Assembly (NCBI GenBank): GCA_902515455.1
Contig: CABXUO010000004.1
Span: 1 to 58,545, forward strand
Direction of reading: 5' to 3'
Length of the DNA: 58,545 nt
Source of the DNA: an uncultured SAR86 cluster bacterium
Lineage (GTDB): Bacteria > Pseudomonadota > Gammaproteobacteria > Magnimaribacterales > D2472
The position numbers and the translations under genes were made by a program. How positions within the stretch are numbered: position 1 is the stretch's first letter; every line of letters begins with the position of its first letter. Below, in pieces: positions 47,574 through 57,229 of this stretch. The notes under the pieces are model-generated. The model had not been told where the DNA came from. It was given only the letters and a program-made list of their open reading frames with translations, and did not search any database.

Positions 47574-48365
47574 CTAAACAATAGAAATGATTCCATCAAA
47601 ATAAATAACACTTTTACCTGATATAAAAACTCTGTTGTCAGCCAAAGTACAATTAAGTTTTCCTCCCCTCTTAGAGAGCTGATTTGCATCAAGCTGATTC
47701 TTGCCTAATTCCTTTGCCCAATATGGAGTTAGCATGGTATGAGCCGATCCGGTCACTGGATCTTCTTCTATCCCTGCCTCGGGATAAAAGCATCTGGATA
47801 CAAAATCTACTTGATCTCCGGGAGCAGATATAACCAAACCTCTAGAATCTAATTTTGAAAGCAGTACAAAATTTGGTTTTATGTGCTCAATCTGTTTTTG
47901 ATTTTCAAAGATTGCTAAATAATCGTCTTTGCCTTTTAACAATTGCAACGGCTCAATGCCTAATATTTCTTCAAATAATGGATCTGAATCTAATAAAACT
48001 GGTTTATCCACCGGAAAATTAAGGCATAAGGCATCCTTATTTTTAGTAACTTTCAAAATACCACTTTTTGAGTCAAAATTAATTTCTTCGCCAGCAAGCT
48101 CTGGATAATGTTCAAAAAGTATCCTTGCGCTAGCTAAAGTTGCATGACCACAAAGATCTACTTCAATTGAGGGAGTAAACCATCTGATGTAAATTGGACT
48201 TTCATGAATGCTTACAAATGCAGTTTCAGAAAGATTATTTTCAAATGCTATGGATTGCATCTCATGATCTTTCATAGGTGATTCTAAAATTACAACCGCA
48301 GCCGGATTACCAGCAAATAATTTATTTGCAAAGGCATCAACTTGATACATTTTTAATTTCATCAA
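47574..48365 (-). CDS. PhzF-family phenazine biosynthesis-like protein
   Basis: YQVDAFANKLFAGNPAAVVIL, NNLSETAFV, IRWFTPSIEVDLCGHATLASA, EDPVTGSAHTMLTPYWA. Confidence 0.94.
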   Translation of the reverse strand: MMKLKMYQVDAFANKLFAGNPAAVVILESPMKDHEMQSIAFENNLSETAFVSIHESPIYIRWFTPSIEVDLCGHATLASARILFEHYPELAGEEINFDSKSGILKVTKNKDALCLNFPVDKPVLLDSDPLFEEILGIEPLQLLKGKDDYLAIFENQKQIEHIKPNFVLLSKLDSRGLVISAPGDQVDFVSRCFYPEAGIEEDPVTGSAHTMLTPYWAKELGKNQLDANQLSKRGGKLNCTLADNRVFISGKSVIYFDGIISIV

Positions 48366-48485
48366 GATATTTTACCTAAAGGAAATTTCAAGGCTAGAAT
48401 GAATTAAAGCGGCCTAAAAAAGCCAGTTATAAAATTACAAGAGAATTGCATTTCAAGATTAAGGAAAAATTCTTCTAAAGAATTC

Positions 48486-48710
48486 TTAAAACTTCCCTCT
48501 TTTAAACCGCATTCGGATTGAATAAACTCTTATTAAAGCGACCATAGTTAAAATTGTTTGAGTAAAAATTGAAATTAATAATGTGTTTGTCCAGCTCCAA
48601 TTATCTATGGTGAGCCAGAGTAAAAAAGTTTGAAGTGGAAAATTAATTACTAAGCCCATCATCACTACAATAATGCTTTCTCTAAAAGCAGTTTTTTCAG
48701 TTTTATTCAT
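48486..48710 (-). CDS. DUF2798-like small membrane protein
   Basis: 74 aa, two TM segments, ESIIVVMMGLVINFPLQTFLLW. Confidence 0.6.
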   Translation of the reverse strand: MNKTEKTAFRESIIVVMMGLVINFPLQTFLLWLTIDNWSWTNTLLISIFTQTILTMVALIRVYSIRMRFKRGKF

Positions 48711-48833
48711 ACTTTTCTCTTTTAAAATATTTATAAAAAATCATAATACTCAAATTTTAGATTAAAATTCTCTCTCATAAAAAGACAGAAAGCATTAGTG
48801 TTAGTTTGGCGTTCTCCGAAAATTTTTAATGAA

Positions 48834-49151
48834 TCAATTTTCAAACTTTACTGCTGTTCCATATGCTATTACCTCTGAGGCCGCTGCAGCAATGGTTGAA
48901 GTTTCATACCTGAAATTAACAACTGCATCTGCACCCATGTCCTCTGCACTTTTAATCATCCTTTCCATAGCTTCTTTTCTTGCCTGTGTTAAAAGAATTG
49001 AATAGCTTTTAAGTTCTCCGCCAACAATATTTTTTAAGGTTGCCAATATATCTGTGCCTAAATGTCTAGCTCTTACAGTACTACCCATGACAATCCCAAG
49101 GTAAGTTTGAATTTGTTTGCCTTCTATAGATGGTGTACTAGTTACTAACAT
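48834..49151 (-). CDS. YbjQ family (heavy-metal-binding-like, DUF74)
   Basis: MLVTSTPSIEGKQIQTYLGIVMGSTVRARHLGTDILATLKNIVGGELKSYSILLTQARKEAMERM. Start reassigned from 49223 to the internal ATG at 49151. Confidence 0.93.
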   Translation of the reverse strand: MLVTSTPSIEGKQIQTYLGIVMGSTVRARHLGTDILATLKNIVGGELKSYSILLTQARKEAMERMIKSAEDMGADAVVNFRYETSTIAAAASEVIAYGTAVKFEN

Positions 49152-49189
49152 GATTAGCTCCAAAATTTTGATATGATAAACATAAGTAT

Positions 49190-49534
49190 ATGGATAATAT
49201 AAAACAAGAGCTAGTTGAAACAAAATTTGCCATTGGGGCGATTGTAAAACATCGTTTTTTAGATTTTCGTGGTGTCATATTTGATGTAGATCCTGAATTT
49301 AATAATACTGAAGAATGGTATCAATCTATCCCAGCCTCGATCCGCCCAAAAAAAAATCAGCCTTTTTATCATCTCTTCGCTGAGAATGGTCACATCTTTT
49401 ATATTGCTTATGTTTCTGAGCAAAACTTACTCGATGATGCAACAGAAGAATTGCCAAAACATCCTGAAATTAAAAATTTATTTTCTCACTTTGAAGATGG
49501 TAAATTTGTGCCTTTGACTAGAGCAGTTAATTAA
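49190..49534 (+). CDS. hspQ: Heat shock protein HspQ (hemimethylated DNA-binding family)
   Basis: FAIGAIVKHRFLDFRGVIFDVDPEFNNTEEWYQSIP, QPFYHLFAENGHIFYIAYVSEQNLL. Confidence 0.95.
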   Translation: MDNIKQELVETKFAIGAIVKHRFLDFRGVIFDVDPEFNNTEEWYQSIPASIRPKKNQPFYHLFAENGHIFYIAYVSEQNLLDDATEELPKHPEIKNLFSHFEDGKFVPLTRAVN

Positions 49535-49535
49535 G

Positions 49536-50738
49536 TTATTCCTGAAAAGCTATCTGCAAGGCAGTAGTGAAAACTTCCATTGCTTCCTTTAAATCCTCGA
49601 GACCCAAGAAGGTTGGTGCCAGTCTAATATTTGAATCTGCTGGATCATTGAAATGAGGATATGTAGAGCCTGCAGGAGTGATTAAAACTCCAGCCTCTTC
49701 GCATAAAGCTATAACTCTTTTAGCAATAGGTTTATTTGTATTATAGGAAATGAAATATCCGCCTGTTGGTTTTTTGTAACTGCCTATTTCTGGATTTAAT
49801 GAATCCAAAGCATTAAAAGCGACCTCAAATTTTGGTTTAACTAATTCTGCATGTTGTTTCATATGATTCATAACATCATCTTTGTTTTTGAGGAATTCTG
49901 TATGGCGCAATTGATTTACCTTATCAGAAGATACAATCATAGAAGTTCTTTGCCTTACCAGGAGATTAAAAAGCTTAGTTCCTGCAGCAGCAAAAGATAA
50001 GCCCCCACTTCCAAATGTTACCTTAGAGAATGAACAAAATACTGCCGTTTGATCTAAAACATTATGTTTTTTAGCAAGGTCCCACACTGGAGTCTGATTT
50101 GCTGAAGACGAAAAATCATGGAGTAAATACGCATTATCAAAAATAAACAAAAATTCATTTGAGTACTCTTTTCCAAGCTGTAAAAGTTCTGAAATATTTT
50201 TATCTGAATAGACATCACCAGATGGATTTGAATGTCTTGGCACACACATTATCCCTTTTATATTTGTATTTTCTTCAAGTAACACTTTAAATTTTTCAAT
50301 ATCAACTCCTGAGCCTGTTAAAGGAACAGGCAACATTTTGATACCAAAATCATCTAATAATCTAAAGTGCCTATCAAAACCAGGAACTGGACAAATAAAT
50401 TTTATATTTTCTTGATTCTTCCATGGCGTCACCAATCCAAAAAGATAATTGGCAAGAATAAGTTGATAAATAAGCAGTAGGCTAGATTGCTCTCCAACTA
50501 AAGTATTTTCAATTGAGGCTGACATTAACTCTGCGCCAAGCTCTCTAGCCTCTGGTATACCAAGTGGATGACCATAGTTACGCACATCAACTCCACTAGG
50601 GCTTTCAGATAGAACACTGCTTGTTAAAAGTTGATTTGAAAGATCTAACTGATCAGCACCTGGCTTTCCACGAGTTAAATCAATCTTCAGATTTTTAGCT
50701 TTTAAGGAGGTAAATTTAGATTCTAGAGATTCATCCAT
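49536..50738 (-). CDS. Class I/II-like PLP aminotransferase (MocR-like aspartate aminotransferase family)
   Basis: LKIDLTRGKPGADQLDLSNQLL, VRNYGHPLGIPEARELGAELM, CSFSKVTFGSGGLSFAA. Confidence 0.88.
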   Translation of the reverse strand: MDESLESKFTSLKAKNLKIDLTRGKPGADQLDLSNQLLTSSVLSESPSGVDVRNYGHPLGIPEARELGAELMSASIENTLVGEQSSLLLIYQLILANYLFGLVTPWKNQENIKFICPVPGFDRHFRLLDDFGIKMLPVPLTGSGVDIEKFKVLLEENTNIKGIMCVPRHSNPSGDVYSDKNISELLQLGKEYSNEFLFIFDNAYLLHDFSSSANQTPVWDLAKKHNVLDQTAVFCSFSKVTFGSGGLSFAAAGTKLFNLLVRQRTSMIVSSDKVNQLRHTEFLKNKDDVMNHMKQHAELVKPKFEVAFNALDSLNPEIGSYKKPTGGYFISYNTNKPIAKRVIALCEEAGVLITPAGSTYPHFNDPADSNIRLAPTFLGLEDLKEAMEVFTTALQIAFQE

Positions 50739-50777
50739 AGTTTAAAAAAGTCTTTTAAGATAACATAATAAATCATT

Positions 50778-51848
50778 ATGAGTATTCCTTCAGTTGTTTT
50801 AATAACAATCTTTATTTCGTTCATTTGCTTTATTGCAATGATCTTATTCTTAAAAGATTGGATTGAGAGATGGCTTGATAAGATGCATGAGAAGTCTGCT
50901 GAAGAGCAACAGCTTGTTCGAGAACTAGATGTTTCATCAATAAAATCAGCCATTGAGCCATTTAAGACACAGGTAAAAGATCTTAATGAGCAAATCATTA
51001 AGCTTCGAGAGGGCCAGTCTGAAAATAAAGAATCTTTTCGACAAGAAGTCAGTAAAGTTATTGATCAAACTAACAAAATTGGAGCAGATGCCAAGAATTT
51101 AACCACTGCTTTAAAGGGAGATTCAAAGACTCAAGGTGCTTGGGGTGAAATGATATTAGAAAAAACTCTTGAGGAGTCTGGGCTTAGAAAGGAGCAAGAT
51201 TACGAGCTTCAAAAAAGTTTTAGAGACGACCAAGGGAATCTTTTAATACCTGACGCAATTATCTACCTTCCTGGTGATAGGAATATTATTATTGATTCAA
51301 AAGTCTCATTAAAAGCATATACAAAATATATAAATTCGGATGATCCAGATACTAAAGCTAAGGCAGAGAAAGATCACGTTAAATCTCTTAAAGACCATAT
51401 GAAGGGACTTGGTGAAAAAGGTTATAAAAATATTGATGAAATTAATTCGCCGGATTATGTCCTAATTTTTGTTCCTCTTGAATCTGCTTTGTCGCTTGCT
51501 CTAAATTCAGATTGGGATATTCAAAGGATAGCAGCGCAACGACAGATGGGTTTCGTTACTCCAACAAATCTAATTGCCATTCTACGAATGGCAGAAAGTT
51601 TATGGAAATTAGATGCGCAAAATGAAAATGCAGCGAAAATCGCTCAAAGAGCTGGTCACCTAATCGACAAATTTTCAGGACTAGATACAGACCTATCTAA
51701 TATTGGAAAGTATATAAAACTAGCTAACAAATCATTTGAAGCAGCTGATAATAAATTAACTTCGGGCAAAGGAAATTTATTTGATCAAATTAAAGAATTG
51801 CAAAATTTAGGGGCAAAATCAAAAAAACTAATCTCAAATAAAAAATAA
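50778..51848 (+). CDS. rmuC: DNA recombination protein RmuC
   Basis: N-terminal TM and coiled coil; GDSKTQGAWGEMILEKTLEESGLRKEQDYELQ, IIIDSKVSLKAYTKY, TPTNLIAILR. Confidence 0.94.
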   Translation: MSIPSVVLITIFISFICFIAMILFLKDWIERWLDKMHEKSAEEQQLVRELDVSSIKSAIEPFKTQVKDLNEQIIKLREGQSENKESFRQEVSKVIDQTNKIGADAKNLTTALKGDSKTQGAWGEMILEKTLEESGLRKEQDYELQKSFRDDQGNLLIPDAIIYLPGDRNIIIDSKVSLKAYTKYINSDDPDTKAKAEKDHVKSLKDHMKGLGEKGYKNIDEINSPDYVLIFVPLESALSLALNSDWDIQRIAAQRQMGFVTPTNLIAILRMAESLWKLDAQNENAAKIAQRAGHLIDKFSGLDTDLSNIGKYIKLANKSFEAADNKLTSGKGNLFDQIKELQNLGAKSKKLISNKK

Positions 51849-51851
51849 GTT

Positions 51852-52505
51852 TTATTTAATAATTATCTGATCCTCTTTAAACTCAATTATTCTATCTGAA
51901 AAATACTCAGCCTCATCCTCATCATGGGTAACTAAAACTACTGACAGACCTTTTTCTTTAAAAATTTTCTTTGTTTCGACATGCAAGTCACTTTTAAGTT
52001 TTTTATCAAGCGCAGCAAACGGCTCATCAAGTAAAAGAATATCTGGATTAGTAATTAGTGCTCTAGCAAAAGCAACACGTTGTTGCTGACCAGCTGATAT
52101 TTCATGAGGAAATTTATCTGCTAAATCAAGAACTTTAAACAACTCAAGAAATTCACGGGTCAAAGATTCTTTTTCTTCCATATAATTTATTCCAAACATT
52201 ACATTTTTTTTAACGTTTAAATGAGGGAAAAGAGCCCTATCTTCAACCACAAGCCCCAAGTTTCTTTTTTCAGGAGGTAATATGAAATTTTTACTTGAAA
52301 CTAGCTTTTCCTTTATTCTTACTTCACCCTCAGCCGGTTCCTCCAAGCCAGCAATAATTCTTAATAAAGTTGTTTTGCCTATGCCAGAAGCACCAATTAT
52401 TGATGCGATTTCACCATCTTTTAATGAAAAACTAAAATCTTTTATTGTTGAAATTTCATTGCCATATGAGTGGAATAAATTACTTATTTCAAGAATTTTT
52501 TTCAT
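51852..52505 (-). CDS. Iron(III) ABC transporter ATP-binding protein (FbpC-like)
   Basis: IIGASGIGKTTLLRIIAGLEEP, EISAGQQQRVAFARAL, LLLDEPFAALD; operon with permease and Fe3+-binding protein. Confidence 0.9.
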   Translation of the reverse strand: MKKILEISNLFHSYGNEISTIKDFSFSLKDGEIASIIGASGIGKTTLLRIIAGLEEPAEGEVRIKEKLVSSKNFILPPEKRNLGLVVEDRALFPHLNVKKNVMFGINYMEEKESLTREFLELFKVLDLADKFPHEISAGQQQRVAFARALITNPDILLLDEPFAALDKKLKSDLHVETKKIFKEKGLSVVLVTHDEDEAEYFSDRIIEFKEDQIIIK

Positions 52506-54127
52506 TCTTTGCCTTCCAATCGAGATGCTCTTATCATTTTTGTTAAAAAGAAAATAGGTATTAAACCAATTAATATTATGGCTGTTGCTGGAGCAGCTGC
52601 TTCAATCATTCTTTCCTCTGAGGCATAAATATATGTTGAAACTGCTAAAGTTTCAAAATTAAAAGGTCGTAAAATTAATGTTGCTGGTAATTCCTTCACA
52701 ACTTCAGATGCAACTAAAAGAATACTGGTGAAAAAACTAGTCTTTAATAGAGGGAAATGAATTCTAAAAAGTAGATTCAAACCTTTTGATTTTAAAATAC
52801 GAGCACTATCATCAAGCGTTTGACTTATCTTTTGATAACCAGCCTCATAAGTAGAATTCGCTAAAGCATAAGACTTGATGATGTAAGCAAAGATCAAACC
52901 AAATATACTCCCCGTAACAAAATATCCCTCAAAGGAATTCAATACATTGTTATCTATAAATACAAATAATTGAACAATTCCTACCGCGAGAATTAGTCCT
53001 GGTACAGCATATCCGATATTTAAAAAAGGATTGATTGCTTTAATGGTTGAGCTATTTTTATATCTAATTGAAAAATTAATTAACATTGCGATAAAGGTGC
53101 AAAGTATTGCAGAAAATACCGATAACAAAATTGTATTAAAAGATATTCTAAAAAAATGTTTTTCAAAAAAACCCGAGTTAAATCTTAATGACCAATTTAA
53201 AATTTCAAGTATTGGCAAAATAAAACCAATAAATATTGGTACAAAACAAATAAGAAAAAACAAAAAAGATTGTTGAGAAGATACCTTCTTAATTTGCATT
53301 GGCTTGAAATTTGATGAAATAGTAGAAAAACTAGCGTTTTTTCTAGATGATCTTTCTATTACTAAACAAAAAGTTATAAAAATTAAAAGCATTGATGCCA
53401 ATTGCATAGCAGTAGTCAAATCATACATTCCATACCAAGTCCTAAAAATACCTGTTGTAAATGTTGAAACAGCAAAGTGATCAACTGCACCAAAGTCAGA
53501 CAAGGTTTCCATAGCAACTATCATGGTGCCTGCGATTAATGCTGGTCTTACAACAGGAAGAGCTAGTTTTAAAAAAATTAATTTTTGAGATAAGCCTAAT
53601 GTTCTACCAATTTCAAACATAGATCTTGATTGATTCAAAAAAGCGGTGCGACATATCAAATACACATATGGATAAAGGGTAAATGAAAAAACTAAAATTG
53701 CTCCATAGACATTTCGGATATTTGGAAAAAGTGACTCACTTTTTTGTAAATTAAAGATCGATCCTGCAATTTCATTCAATGTTCCATATGAGTCAAATAA
53801 ACCCGTAAATGTATAGGCTAAAATGTATGGTGGTATTGCTAATGGCAAGATAAGGCCCCATTCAAAAAAACGTCTACCTAAAAACTGATAATTTGTGACT
53901 ATCCAAGCTGTGACAGAACCTATGATTATGACTAGAGTTGAAACTCCCGATACTAAAATGAACGAGTTAACAATATAGTCAGTCAGAACATAGTTATAAA
54001 TATGCTCCCAGTTTTCAGAGTAATCACTAAAGAGACTAAACAAAATTACAAGTATAGGAGACATGAATATCAGAAGAATAAGAATTGGCAAGACATGCCA
54101 AATAGAAAAAATTTTAGAAAACGGCAC
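52502..54127 (-). CDS. Iron(III) ABC transporter permease (fused, FbpB-like)
   Basis: About 12 TM segments in two repeated permease modules with EAA-type loops (EIGRTLGLSQKLIFLKLALPVVRPALIAG; DSARILKSKGLNLLFRIHFPLLKTSF). Confidence 0.92.
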   Translation of the reverse strand: MPFSKIFSIWHVLPILILLIFMSPILVILFSLFSDYSENWEHIYNYVLTDYIVNSFILVSGVSTLVIIIGSVTAWIVTNYQFLGRRFFEWGLILPLAIPPYILAYTFTGLFDSYGTLNEIAGSIFNLQKSESLFPNIRNVYGAILVFSFTLYPYVYLICRTAFLNQSRSMFEIGRTLGLSQKLIFLKLALPVVRPALIAGTMIVAMETLSDFGAVDHFAVSTFTTGIFRTWYGMYDLTTAMQLASMLLIFITFCLVIERSSRKNASFSTISSNFKPMQIKKVSSQQSFLFFLICFVPIFIGFILPILEILNWSLRFNSGFFEKHFFRISFNTILLSVFSAILCTFIAMLINFSIRYKNSSTIKAINPFLNIGYAVPGLILAVGIVQLFVFIDNNVLNSFEGYFVTGSIFGLIFAYIIKSYALANSTYEAGYQKISQTLDDSARILKSKGLNLLFRIHFPLLKTSFFTSILLVASEVVKELPATLILRPFNFETLAVSTYIYASEERMIEAAAPATAIILIGLIPIFFLTKMIRASRLEGKE

Positions 54128-54173
54128 TTTGTATAACTGAGTTAAGTTAACAAATCAGATTATCATATAATGG

Positions 54174-55193
54174 CTATTTCCAGCCAGCCCTATCCATAAG
54201 TTTTAGAGCCTCTGAATTAAATCTACCGTACTCTGAAACCAAGATTTCATCCTCTACAAAACCCAATCCAGAACTAGCTATATCAGGATGAGGTAGGACA
54301 TTTTTTGTGACAGGATACTCAAATGAATTATTTACCATGCTTGCTTGCATTTTTTTGGATAGCAAAAACTCTATGAATCTATTTGCATTATCAACATTTT
54401 TTGCATTCTTTAAAACGCCCAATCCACTTATATTAATATGCACTCCCCTGTCCTTCTGATTAGGAAAAAACATTTTTACCTTCTGTGCAGATTTTTGTTG
54501 ATCTTCGCCTGCTTTTCCAGACAACATATATCCGTAATAATAGCTGTTAGCTATTGCAAGATCTGCCATGCCATTAGCAACTGCCATAATTTGAGATCTG
54601 TCATTACCTTGAGGTTTTCTTGCAAAATTTGATACTAGCCCTTTGGCCCATGATTCTGTTTTTTCTATCCCATGAGTTGAAATTAATGATGCTACTAATG
54701 ATTGATTATAGATATTATTAGAACTTCTTATAACAATCCTATTGCTCCACTCTTTATCGGCAAGATTCTCATAGCGAAGATCTGTTATTTCTTCACTTGA
54801 TACATTATCTGGATTATAAAAAATTACTCGCGCTCTTTTAGCAATTGCTATCCATTCATCATTAGGACCTCTTAAGTTTTTAGGTACTATTGATAAAGCT
54901 TTTGAAGAGGAGATACTTTGAAAATAGCCTTCTTTTTGAATTTTCCATAAATTGCCTGCATCTACAGTAAAAAAAACATCTGCAGGAGAGTTTGCACCCT
55001 CAGATTTTAATCTTTCAAGTAAAGCGCTTCCATTGCCTGAAATAACATTAATTTTAATTCCAGTCTCTTTCCGAAAATCTTCATATAGCTGATCATCAGA
55101 GTCATAGTGTCTTGAAGTGTAAATATTTACTTCATTAGCAACAGACAATGAGCTTGCAACCACTAAAATTAGAGAAAGAGTGGATTTAAACAT
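54174..55193 (-). CDS. Fe(3+) ABC transporter substrate-binding protein (FbpA/FutA-like)
   Basis: Signal peptide; VNIYTSRHYDSDDQLYEDFRKETGIKINVISG, SPADVFFTVDAGNLW, ANSYYYGYM Tyr-Tyr iron-ligand motif. Confidence 0.94.
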   Translation of the reverse strand: MFKSTLSLILVVASSLSVANEVNIYTSRHYDSDDQLYEDFRKETGIKINVISGNGSALLERLKSEGANSPADVFFTVDAGNLWKIQKEGYFQSISSSKALSIVPKNLRGPNDEWIAIAKRARVIFYNPDNVSSEEITDLRYENLADKEWSNRIVIRSSNNIYNQSLVASLISTHGIEKTESWAKGLVSNFARKPQGNDRSQIMAVANGMADLAIANSYYYGYMLSGKAGEDQQKSAQKVKMFFPNQKDRGVHINISGLGVLKNAKNVDNANRFIEFLLSKKMQASMVNNSFEYPVTKNVLPHPDIASSGLGFVEDEILVSEYGRFNSEALKLMDRAGWK

Positions 55194-55218
55194 TCGGGAC
55201 CTCTTATTATGTATTCAT

Positions 55219-55233
55219 TGAGAATGATTCTCA
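55219..55233 (-). promoter_or_regulatory. Fur box upstream of the iron ABC transporter operon
   Basis: TGAGAAT-G-ATTCTCA, perfect 7-1-7 palindrome, 25 nt upstream of the fbpA-like start codon. Confidence 0.9.
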
Positions 55234-55262
55234 TTTGGATTATATAGAAAGAAAAATTCTTT

Positions 55263-55931
55263 TCAAATTATTGGCAATTTTATAACTTGCCAACCTCTTT
55301 CGATTGAAATTTTCTCTAGTTTTGTATCAGGATTTACAGCCTTTGGGAATTCAACTGCCTCCATTAAAGGTAGGTCATTTATAGAATCTGAATAAAAAGT
55401 TGCGCCTTTAAAATTTTTATATTTATTGTCATTTAGCCAAGACTGAACTAATTCTAACTTTCCTTCACCCAAAGCAGATGGAGGAATAAATTCACCTGTG
55501 CATTTATTGTTTTTAAATTCTACTTTTGTAGCTATAACATTTTTAATTTCTAATCTTTTAGCTATTGGTTTTACAATCAGCTCATTTGTTGCACTTGCAA
55601 GTAATATTTTATGTCCCTTTTCATAATGCTCATGTAATAGTTTTAGGGCAAATATATTTATCATAGGTTCAATTATTTTTTCTACAAATGGAAAAATGAT
55701 TTCGTATACTTCTTTTCTTGTCATTCCTATGTATGGCTTTAAAGCAAAATTCGTATATTGATTAAAATCTAATTTTCCATGCTGATAATCTCGAATAAAT
55801 TCATCATTTTTTTGCTTTGCAGCTTTATCAAGTAAATTTATATCTATCAGATAATTAATCATCGAATAATCTGAATCACCGTTAAGAATGGTATTATCTA
55901 AATCAAAAATAGCTAAATCAGGCTCGCTCAT
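55263..55931 (-). CDS. HAD-superfamily hydrolase, SerB-like (HAD-IB)
   Basis: LAIFDLDNTILNGDSDYSMINYL, LLASATNEL, ATFYSDSINDLPLMEAVEFPKAVNPD. Confidence 0.93.
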   Translation of the reverse strand: MSEPDLAIFDLDNTILNGDSDYSMINYLIDINLLDKAAKQKNDEFIRDYQHGKLDFNQYTNFALKPYIGMTRKEVYEIIFPFVEKIIEPMINIFALKLLHEHYEKGHKILLASATNELIVKPIAKRLEIKNVIATKVEFKNNKCTGEFIPPSALGEGKLELVQSWLNDNKYKNFKGATFYSDSINDLPLMEAVEFPKAVNPDTKLEKISIERGWQVIKLPII

Positions 55932-55947
55932 AAGAGGTTAATCTAAC

Positions 55948-56430
55948 ATGAATGATAAACGTTACAGAAAAAATGTTGGCTTAATTGTATTAAACAAAAA
56001 GAATCAATTGTTGATTTGCAAAAGAAAGGATAAAAGCGCCTGGCAATTTCCCCAAGGCGGGATTGATAAGGGAGAGAAAAATTTAGATGCTGCTTATAGA
56101 GAACTCTTCGAGGAGGTTGGAATTAATAAACATCAGGTAAAAGTTATTGCAAGAAGTAAGCATTGGTATCATTACGATATACCTAAAGGATATAAACCAA
56201 GACCGAAAAGCTTAAAGAATTTTTCTGGTCAAAAGCAAAAATGGTATTTACTCAAAGCTAAAAATGAGCTCAAAATAAATCTCTCAAATCAAATCCCCCA
56301 AGAATTTATAGACTATAGATGGTCTTCTTATTGGTTTGCTTTAACAAATGTTGTTCCGTTTAAACAAGAAGTTTATAGAAATATATTGCTTGAATTTCTC
56401 CCAAAATATATAAATATTTATGATAATTGA
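55948..56430 (+). CDS. rppH: RNA pyrophosphohydrolase
   Basis: RKNVGLIVLNKKNQLLICKRKDKSAWQFPQGGIDKGEKNLDAAYRELFEEVGI Nudix box. Confidence 0.95.
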   Translation: MNDKRYRKNVGLIVLNKKNQLLICKRKDKSAWQFPQGGIDKGEKNLDAAYRELFEEVGINKHQVKVIARSKHWYHYDIPKGYKPRPKSLKNFSGQKQKWYLLKAKNELKINLSNQIPQEFIDYRWSSYWFALTNVVPFKQEVYRNILLEFLPKYINIYDN

Positions 56431-57229
56431 AATTCTTATTTATCTATCTTTAGGAGCATTTACTGGTTTGTTAGCGGGCATGTTTGGTATTGGCGGTGGC
56501 AGCATATTAGTTCCATCATTAATTTTTATTTTTTATGGTATGGGATTTGAAACCTCCATTATATTCCTTATGGCGATTGGTACATCGCTTGCAAGTATTT
56601 TTTTCTCAGCCATTTCATCAGCACTTTCTCATCACAAAAAAAGAAGTGTTGAATGGCCTTTGGTAATTCCTTTATCAATGGGAATGATCTTAGGTTCTGT
56701 TCTCGGCGCAGGGTATGCAGCGACCCTTACAAATGAGAATTTAAAATGGATCATTACAATTTTTTTAATTGTAATTGGCATAGAAATGATTTCTAACTTC
56801 ACAAAATCTCTTGCCAATAAAGATCAGAAGCTTATTACTTTATCTAAATCTATTATGCCAATTCATGGATCTTGGATAGGATTTTTATCTTCTATCATTG
56901 GAATTGGAGGAGGGTCATTTACCACACCACTAATGATCGCTGGAGGCTACAACATTCGCAGAGGAATTGGCAGTGCAGCAGCTTGTGGAGTTCCAATAGC
57001 TGCTGCAGGAGCTATTGGATATATGTATTTTGGAAAATCATCAGAAGTAGCACTTCCACCAGGAGCTTTTGGTTATGTTTTTTTGCCAGCAGTTATTTCA
57101 ATCTCTTTAGCTAGCATATTAACTGCTAGACTCGGAGCTGATGTAAGTCACTCAATTTCTGAGAAAAATCTTAAAATATCATTTGGCATATTTTTAATTT
57201 TGATTGGTATTTTGGTAATAGCAAATTGA
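56420..57229 (+). CDS. TauE/SafE (TSUP) family permease
   Basis: GAFTGLLAGMFGIGGGSILVPSLIF and FLSSIIGIGGGSFTTPLMI duplicated motifs. Confidence 0.94.
   Translation: MIIEILIYLSLGAFTGLLAGMFGIGGGSILVPSLIFIFYGMGFETSIIFLMAIGTSLASIFFSAISSALSHHKKRSVEWPLVIPLSMGMILGSVLGAGYAATLTNENLKWIITIFLIVIGIEMISNFTKSLANKDQKLITLSKSIMPIHGSWIGFLSSIIGIGGGSFTTPLMIAGGYNIRRGIGSAAACGVPIAAAGAIGYMYFGKSSEVALPPGAFGYVFLPAVISISLASILTARLGADVSHSISEKNLKISFGIFLILIGILVIAN

Noticed and set aside
49151-49223. N-terminal extension of the YbjQ ORF (MFQLALVLYYPYTYVYHIKILELI)
   Set aside because: YbjQ family starts at MLVTSTPSIEG; the extension overlaps the divergent hspQ start region.
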